DNA of 27,680 bases from a virus. The stretch's first letter is position 1. Every line of letters starts with the position of its first letter. Made by a program: the position numbers and the translations under genes. Below are positions 23,689 through 27,680 of this stretch, piece by piece. The notes below the pieces were generated by a model. The model did not search any database and had not been told where the DNA came from. It was given only the letters and a program-made list of their open reading frames with translations. Location of the stretch: IMG/VR virus record IMGVR_UViG_3300040801_002160, positions 1-27,680 of that record. One strand, 5' to 3'.

Positions 23689-23968
23689 GGTTCCATGGCC
23701 CGCCATTTCCGGCGTTCTCATCGCTGCGATCAGCGCCTGGGCGGCCGTGAAGGTGGCGGAGCTTCAGCACGCGCGCCGCGGCATGGAGCGCCAGCCGCAG
23801 GTGCATCGCCGTACGGTTGAAGAACTGCTGATGGATGCCAGCGACGACATCGCGGGCGTGCGCCACGATCTGGCGCAGCACCGAAGACTCTCGACGGCGG
23901 AGAGGCAGATCATCCTGACGCGACTGCAGCGTATTGAAGCCAAGCTGAACCTTCGCGACAGCACCTGA
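23675..23968 (+). CDS. Single-helix membrane protein, holin candidate
   Basis: This 97-residue protein starts at GTG 23675, overlapping the previous gene by 14 bases. One N-terminal transmembrane helix (PWPAISGVLIAAISAWAAVKV, shown only in part) is followed by a long charged cytoplasmic helix with AELQHARRGMERQPQVHRRT and a second helix HRRLSTAERQIILTRLQRIE. This is the layout of class III-like holins and of small phage membrane proteins near lysis genes. The downstream endolysin and spanins support a lysis role. No specific family is certain. Confidence 0.5.
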   Translation: MTFSEVPWPAISGVLIAAISAWAAVKVAELQHARRGMERQPQVHRRTVEELLMDASDDIAGVRHDLAQHRRLSTAERQIILTRLQRIEAKLNLRDST

Positions 23969-23979
23969 AGGAGACCGCT

Positions 23980-25134
23980 GTGGAATACACGATCACCGTA
24001 CCCAAATCCGCAAACGAATTCTCGCTGCGAGTTCGTCTCGGCCAGCCCGCTTTTCGCGAGGGGCCGCGCGTCGATAATATCATCTGGACATGGCACGCGG
24101 TACAGACCGCGCTGCACAACCCGGCGACCGGCCAGACCGTTCTGACGGGCGCGCGGCGCAGCGGGGCGCAGGCCATCGTGTCGATCGAGGACGGCGCTGC
24201 GGTCACGCTGCCGCGCTACTATCCGCAGAACGACCATCTGACGCCGGGCGTCGCGCTGCGCGACGGCGCGCTGATCACCGTGGCGACCGGCCACAACGAC
24301 GGCGGGGAGGACGGCCGGCGGCTCCGCCTGCGCTCGGCGCTGTCGGGCCGGGTCGAGGATATCGCCTATCGCGCGCAGGTGAGCGTCGCGGACGGGACCG
24401 CGACCTACGCCCAGCTGATCGCCGACGATGGCGGGCTCTACTGCCTGACCCGAACCGGCGGTCCGCGCGGCCAGAACACCCGATGGGTCGCCTACGCCGT
24501 GCTAGACCATGACGGGCTGGCGCAGGCGGCCGTGGTGATCGACGGGCCGTCGCAATGCTATCTGGCCGCGCGGCCCGGCGGCGTGCTGGCCTGGACGCAC
24601 CCGCGCCACAACACGCCGACCCAGGGCCACATCTACCGCTTCGCATGGGCGCCGGGTGACCCGACGCGGGACATCGACGCGATGTCGCCGGTCTACGAGC
24701 CGACGGCCGGGCGCTCTGCGCGGGTGCTGGACGTGAGCGAGGACGCGACGCGCGCGCTGATCGTGGAGTTCGACGCCGATGCGCCGTGGCCCGCCGACAC
24801 GGCCGAATACGTGCTGCTGTCGGGCCTGGATGGCGTCGTGACCGAGACGCGCACCGGCGTCGCGCCGGGCCTGGACCTGTGGGAGACGTATTTCCTGGGC
24901 GGCTGCATCGACCCGACCGACGGCGCGCTGTGGCTGTGTCATCGCGACGGCTCCGGCTATGCGTTGACGCGCTGGACGCCGGATGGCGCGGCGGTCGTGC
25001 TGACCGACAACGCGCCGCTGGCGCGGCCTCTGTCCACCCTCGGCCCCGTCGCCTGCGCGGTGCAGCGCCTGGAGGGCTACAGCCATTTCCGCACATGGGA
25101 CCGGGCCGACGCGCGCACGGTCCTGCGCGGCTGA
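23980..25134 (+). CDS. BNR-like beta-propeller protein (sialidase/BNR_4-like)
   Basis: The 384-residue protein starts at GTG 23980, with AAGGAG (23968-23973) six bases upstream. The sequence repeats strand-turn units of the BNR_4 type: NDHLTPGVALRDGALITVAT, then HNDGGEDGRRLRLRSALSG, YAQLIADDGGLYCLTRTGG and GPSQCYLAARPGGVLAWTHP. These recur at about 50-residue steps, as in a six-bladed propeller. Such folds bind or cleave surface sugars. I see no clear catalytic set (Arg triad, Tyr/Glu), so binding is as likely as cleavage. Gene position after the receptor genes suggests a second adsorption protein. It could also be a free-standing host-range factor. Confidence 0.6.
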   Translation: MEYTITVPKSANEFSLRVRLGQPAFREGPRVDNIIWTWHAVQTALHNPATGQTVLTGARRSGAQAIVSIEDGAAVTLPRYYPQNDHLTPGVALRDGALITVATGHNDGGEDGRRLRLRSALSGRVEDIAYRAQVSVADGTATYAQLIADDGGLYCLTRTGGPRGQNTRWVAYAVLDHDGLAQAAVVIDGPSQCYLAARPGGVLAWTHPRHNTPTQGHIYRFAWAPGDPTRDIDAMSPVYEPTAGRSARVLDVSEDATRALIVEFDADAPWPADTAEYVLLSGLDGVVTETRTGVAPGLDLWETYFLGGCIDPTDGALWLCHRDGSGYALTRWTPDGAAVVLTDNAPLARPLSTLGPVACAVQRLEGYSHFRTWDRADARTVLRG

Positions 25135-25150
25135 CATCGGGAGCATGGCC

Positions 25151-26212
25151 ATGAACATCAGCCCCCACATCGCCGAGGCCGCGCAGCGCTCGCGATACGA
25201 GCCCGCCGTGATCGCAGCCATTGTGGCGGTGGAAAGCCGCGGCGACCCGTTCGGCCCGGACGGTCGCCCGATCATACTGTACGAACCGCACGTCGCATGG
25301 CGCGTCGCGCCGGAGCCGATGCGCCAGACGCTGGCCGCCGCGGACCTCGCTTGGCCGCAATGGCGTCGCGACCGATACCCGACCAGTCAGGCGGCGCGCT
25401 GGGAGCAGTTTGACCGATGCGCGGACATCGCCTCGCCCGACGTCGCCATTCAGGCGTGCTCATGGGGCATGGGGCAGGTTCTGGGGGAAAACTGGAGCCT
25501 CTGCAATTTCGCCACGCCAGCGGCGTTTCGCGCGGCGCAGGATACGCGGGTCGGGCAGATCGACACGATCATCCGCTACCTGGAGGGCTGCGGTCTGCGC
25601 TCGGCTATCAATGCGCGGGACTGGACGGCCATCGCGCGGGCCTACAACGGGCCGCGTCACGCCGAGCACGACTATGCTGGCCGGATGGAGCGGGCCTATC
25701 GTCAGATCACGGGCGCGGCCTCGCCCGTCGTGCTGCGCATCGGGGACCGGGGGCCGGCCGTGAAGCGGCTCCAGACCGCGCTTGAGGCCGCCGGCCATGA
25801 TCTCGGCGCCGTCGACGGAGCCTTCGGGCCGGAGACCGCCGCCGCCCTGCGCGCCTATCAGGCGCAGGCCGGCCTGCGGATCGACGCCGTGGCCGGGGCG
25901 CAAACATGGGCGGCTCTTGAGCGCGACACCGCGCGCCGGCCCACGCCTCAGTATGTGGACACGCCGACGGCCGACGCCGCGCGCCGCACGGCCAAGGCCG
26001 GCGGCGCGGCCATCACCGCGGCAAGCGTGCTGGATTACCTCGGCGCGCTGGAGCCCGTGATCGAGGCGGCGCGGCGCGTCATGGACGTCGGCGCCGAAGT
26101 CGGGCTGAGCCCGCAAATCGTGGCCGGGGCGCTGGCCGTGGCCGCGTTGGTCTACGGCGCCGGGCGGCTCTGGCCGTTCATCGCCGCGCGCACTGCGGAG
26201 CTTTGGTCATGA
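25151..26212 (+). CDS. Endolysin: N-acetylmuramidase with peptidoglycan-binding domain and C-terminal membrane anchor
   Basis: This 353-residue lysin is read from ATG 25151, because GGAG (25140-25143) is seven bases before it and only one base before the alternative ATG at 25145. Residues about 1-190 are the DUF3380 muramidase: the catalytic Glu in VAVESRG (E28), then PIILYEPHVAW, SWGMGQVLGENW and YNGPRH. Residues about 192-256 form a PG_binding_1 domain (VLRIGDRGPAVKRLQTALEA, then FGPETAAALRAYQ). The C-terminus has a hydrophobic helix (SPQIVAGALAVAALVYGAGR, about 320-340). The anchor may hold the lysin inactive in the membrane until a holin or pinholin acts. That is inference from the architecture. 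Confidence 0.85.
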   Translation: MNISPHIAEAAQRSRYEPAVIAAIVAVESRGDPFGPDGRPIILYEPHVAWRVAPEPMRQTLAAADLAWPQWRRDRYPTSQAARWEQFDRCADIASPDVAIQACSWGMGQVLGENWSLCNFATPAAFRAAQDTRVGQIDTIIRYLEGCGLRSAINARDWTAIARAYNGPRHAEHDYAGRMERAYRQITGAASPVVLRIGDRGPAVKRLQTALEAAGHDLGAVDGAFGPETAAALRAYQAQAGLRIDAVAGAQTWAALERDTARRPTPQYVDTPTADAARRTAKAGGAAITAASVLDYLGALEPVIEAARRVMDVGAEVGLSPQIVAGALAVAALVYGAGRLWPFIAARTAELWS

Positions 26213-26466
26213 TCGGGCTGTGGTCGCGCCTGCGCGCGATCCCCAGCGCCATCGTCGGAGGTGTGGCGATCATTGGCGCGGCGTTCGCGCTGTGGAGACA
26301 TGGCGAGGCGAGCGGCGAAAGGGTCGCTGAGGCGAAGGCAAAGGATGCGGATCGGAGGCGGGCGGATGGTGTACGGGAAAAAGCGGCGGATGCGCTGCGC
26401 CGTAGCAGCGGCGACGATCGCGCTGTCGATGACCGGCTGCGCGAGCACGGGAGGCTCCGCGACTGA
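26209..26466 (+). CDS. i-spanin (Rz-like)
   Basis: The 85-residue protein starts at ATG 26209 and overlaps the endolysin stop (ATGA). One N-terminal helix (AIPSAIVGGVAIIGAAFALW) leads to a strongly charged helical domain (GERVAEAKAKDADRRRADG). The layout is that of an inner-membrane spanin subunit. Its 3' half overlaps, in another frame, a lipoprotein gene, exactly the arrangement of lambda Rz and Rz1. Sequence itself is not diagnostic, so the pairing is the main support. Confidence 0.75.
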   Translation: MIGLWSRLRAIPSAIVGGVAIIGAAFALWRHGEASGERVAEAKAKDADRRRADGVREKAADALRRSSGDDRAVDDRLREHGRLRD

Positions 26467-26590
26467 GGCCGCAATCTGCGACGAACTGCGCCGGGCGCTG
26501 CCGACATGGGCGCCCGACGACACGGAGATGAGCAAGGCGGAAGGTGCGTTGTTCCTGGACGTGTTCGCGGCTGTCTGCGCTAAGCCGTGA
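26366..26590 (+). CDS. o-spanin (Rz1-like) lipoprotein embedded in the Rz-like gene
   Basis: The 74-residue lipoprotein starts at ATG 26366 inside the i-spanin gene (26209-26466) and in a different frame. GGAGG at 26354-26358 lies seven bases upstream. The signal peptide MVYGKKRRMRCAVAAATIAL is followed by a lipobox-like SMTGC with C25 as the lipidated residue. The mature part is about 50 residues with EAAICDELRRALPTWAPDD and DVFAAVCAKP, a paired-cysteine form seen in phage Rz1-like proteins. With the i-spanin it would span the periplasm and disrupt the outer membrane in the last step of lysis. ATG 26390 is an alternative start. Confidence 0.78.
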   Translation: MVYGKKRRMRCAVAAATIALSMTGCASTGGSATEAAICDELRRALPTWAPDDTEMSKAEGALFLDVFAAVCAKP

Positions 26591-26798
26591 CGGCGAAGGC
26601 CACAAAGAGCGCAAACAGCACCCATGCGAAGATCATGGCGGCGATGAAGGGCATTTCGTCGCCCTGGTCCTCAACGAACCGCCTCTCGTCCATGTCCGAC
26701 ATCGGCCAGTCCTCGGGGGGCTCGACGTCGGGCAGCGTGTGCGACACGTCGTCGTCTGGCGCCGCGCCTCTCGCGCGCGGCTCTCTGAAATTGGCCAT
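26580..26798 (-). CDS. Small membrane protein of unknown function
   Basis: The 72-residue protein is read from ATG at 26798 with GGAG about six bases upstream on the minus strand. An upstream in-frame TTG at 26810 is less likely. An acidic soluble N-terminal part (DVSHTLPDVEPPEDWPMSDM) is followed by one C-terminal transmembrane helix (MPFIAAMIFAWVLFALFVAF). This C-tail membrane layout gives no specific function. It converges on the o-spanin gene, overlapping it by 11 bases. Confidence 0.6.
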   Translation of the reverse strand: MANFREPRARGAAPDDDVSHTLPDVEPPEDWPMSDMDERRFVEDQGDEMPFIAAMIFAWVLFALFVAFAVTA

Positions 26799-26843
26799 GG
26801 GATGCTCCAATCATCCTGTGGCCCCGGTGCTGTCTGGCGCCGG

Positions 26844-26873
26844 GGAGGGGGCAGCTACCACCCTGCCCCCTCC
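26844..26873 (-). terminator. Perfect 11-bp hairpin between minus-strand genes
   Basis: GGAGGGGGCAG (26844-26854) and CTGCCCCCTCC (26863-26873) pair perfectly around an eight-base loop. It lies between the stop of the gene at 26911-27153 and the start of the gene ending at 26580. No T-run is present, so it could be a Rho-independent-like pause or a processing site. Confidence 0.45.
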
Positions 26874-26882
26874 GCGATGCGG

Positions 26883-26901
26883 GCGGCGATGCGCTCGCCG
26901 C
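26883..26901 (-). terminator. Second hairpin beside the minus-strand gene end
   Basis: GCGGCGA (26883-26889) pairs with TCGCCGC (26895-26901) around a five-base loop. Read on the minus strand it begins nine bases after the stop of the gene at 26911. Together with the 11-bp hairpin it makes this the most structured spot of the right end. Confidence 0.4.
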
Positions 26902-26910
26902 GGGTGTCTC

Positions 26911-27153
26911 TTACTCTGCCTCTATTGTGAAAGTGATATCGTTGTCTGGAGAGAGCACCAAAAACCGCCCGCCAGCCTTCGCGTAGACCTTGCCGCGAAC
27001 TTCACTCTCTATCGCTTCGCGCGTCACGCCGTCGTAGCCGTTGAACCAATCGACGTTTTGAAACGTGATCGGCCTTCCGCCGCCAAAGCAGAAGCCGTCG
27101 CTAAGCCGTGCGGGCAGTCGGTAAACGAAGATCATTGTTTGGTTCGGAAGCAT
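26911..27153 (-). CDS. Small unknown phage protein
   Basis: The 80-residue protein starts at ATG (27151-27153 on the plus strand), because GGGGAGACC lies just upstream on the minus strand. A longer frame to 27282 has only basic, non-family-like extra sequence. The protein contains MIFVYRLPARLSDGFCFGGG, FQNVDWFNGYDGVTREAIES and VYAKAGGRFLVLSPDNDIT. It appears as a compact alpha-beta protein. I do not recognise it. It is followed by the hairpins at 26844-26901. Confidence 0.65.
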   Translation of the reverse strand: MLPNQTMIFVYRLPARLSDGFCFGGGRPITFQNVDWFNGYDGVTREAIESEVRGKVYAKAGGRFLVLSPDNDITFTIEAE

Positions 27154-27164
27154 GCTGGTCTCCC

Positions 27165-27428
27165 CTAAATGGTGGCTTCGGCGAGGTGCTTCGCAAGCGC
27201 CTCTCGGCCCATCTGCGTCACGGTGAAAAGCACATCGCGACCGTCGTTCATCGGCTTGCCTTCCGACCAGTGGAACGACCATCGCATGTGCTCTGCCTCG
27301 GGTGTGTCAGCGCAGGCGACGTAGTGATTGCGGTAGGTATCGCCGAGCGGATCGCGCGGGCGACCGAGCGCATGGTCGATGTCATCCATGCGCGGATCGG
27401 CGAGGCTGCGGTTGACGCCGCGTGTCAT
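27165..27428 (-). CDS. Small phage protein with YRNHY motif
   Basis: The 87-residue protein starts at ATG (27426-27428 on the plus strand) after a GGGAGAGGG purine stretch. The segment MDDIDHALGRPRDP followed by YRNHYVAC and FTVTQMGREALAKHLAEA matches a widespread small phage family that pairs HALGRP...YRN with a C-terminal VTxxGrxxL helix. The role is unknown. It is probably co-transcribed with its neighbours on the minus strand. Confidence 0.7.
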   Translation of the reverse strand: MTRGVNRSLADPRMDDIDHALGRPRDPLGDTYRNHYVACADTPEAEHMRWSFHWSEGKPMNDGRDVLFTVTQMGREALAKHLAEATI

Positions 27429-27448
27429 CGGCCCTCTCCCTTTCTTGG

Positions 27449-27670
27449 TTAGCCAGCCGAGCCGTCGAAGCCGAGCGCGTCCTCGGCATCACGCAGCGCG
27501 TCCATGATCGCGTCCTCGTCGGCCTCAATCGCGCCGGGGTCCATGTCCCACTTGTGGGCGCAGTCGATCACGACTTGCTGATAGTCGTGCCAGCCTCCGA
27601 GCGGCGCAATCATCGCCTTGATCTGGTGGACCATCTCGCGGTGCGTCGGGCGCTTCGTTGTCGTGGTCAT
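27449..27670 (-). CDS. Small acidic unknown protein
   Basis: The 73-residue protein starts at ATG (27668-27670 on the plus strand), so its leader lies at the edge of the window (GAGACCAGCC directly upstream of the ATG). It is helical and acidic at the C-terminus, with HREMVHQIKAMIAPLGGWHD and IEADEDAIMDALRDAEDAL. No family is recognised. It appears to be the first of the four minus-strand genes within the window. Confidence 0.6.
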   Translation of the reverse strand: MTTTTKRPTHREMVHQIKAMIAPLGGWHDYQQVVIDCAHKWDMDPGAIEADEDAIMDALRDAEDALGFDGSAG

Positions 27671-27680
27671 GGCTGGTCTC

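Noticed and set aside
24275-25360. 361-codon minus-strand frame opposite the propeller and lysin genes
   Set aside because: Low-complexity Arg/Pro/Ala sequence, with no start context.
26587-27168. 193-codon plus-strand frame at the right end
   Set aside because: It overlaps two minus-strand genes that have good starts, and its sequence is low-complexity Ser/Ala/Arg with no domain.
1-27680. Integrase, att site, tRNA, CRISPR array or insertion sequence
   Set aside because: None could be recognised on either strand; absence by eye does not exclude an att site outside the window.

Overview
The window is a single phage or prophage segment of very high GC content. Its genes are mostly on the plus strand, tightly overlapped, and in the canonical order of an HK97-type siphovirus late region. 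The best guess for the host is an alphaproteobacterium. This rests on the GC-rich, GC3-heavy codon use and on tail genes resembling the gene transfer agents of Rhodobacterales (a GTA-gp10-like tail chaperone, a DUF3168 terminator and a spike-base-like protein). No integrase, attachment site, tRNA, rRNA, CRISPR array or transposase is visible, so prophage and free phage cannot be told apart.

Layout. (1) 1-1679: end of an unknown gene, a cluster of GAACTGTWCGS repeats that looks like an operator, a small unknown gene, a NusG/RfaH-like protein (NGN plus KOW), a hairpin-rich gap and a two-helix membrane protein. (2) 1676-7409: HNH nuclease, small and large terminase, portal, prohead protease and major capsid protein, i.e. 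packaging and head. (3) 7475-9795: a spike-base-like protein, a small ORF that appears frameshifted into a DUF115/norphogenetic-like protein, an FkbM methyltransferase and a glycosyltransferase. This putative glycan cassette sits between capsid and connector genes. (4) 9785-14509: connector, head closure, HK97-gp10-like protein, tail terminator, major tail protein, a tail assembly chaperone with a textbook -1 slippery site (GGGAAAA), and tape measure. (5) 14506-18411: tail tip proteins, a DUF6950/NlpC-P60-like hydrolase and a J-like tip protein. (6) 18493-25134: receptor and depolymerase-type genes, namely an SGNH sialate-O-acetylesterase-like protein, a very large spike with Ig-like and beta-helix-like parts, two small membrane proteins and a BNR-type propeller. 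(7) 25151-26590: lysis module with a muramidase endolysin and an Rz/Rz1-type pair in which the lipoprotein gene starts inside the i-spanin gene. (8) 26580-27680: four small minus-strand genes, opposed to the late operon and separated by strong hairpins.

The genes appear to form one long late operon. Most junctions are ATGA, TGATG or GTGA overlaps, so translational coupling is likely. The NusG paralog sits just upstream of the operon, next to a leader with several hairpins, and is a plausible processive antiterminator for it. That is inference. Points most worth a second look are the NusG-like regulator with its leader, the repeat cluster at 108-171, the glycan cassette with its frameshift, the chaperone slippery site, the HNH gene that appears to start at CTG, and the coupled 14-codon leader before the giant spike.
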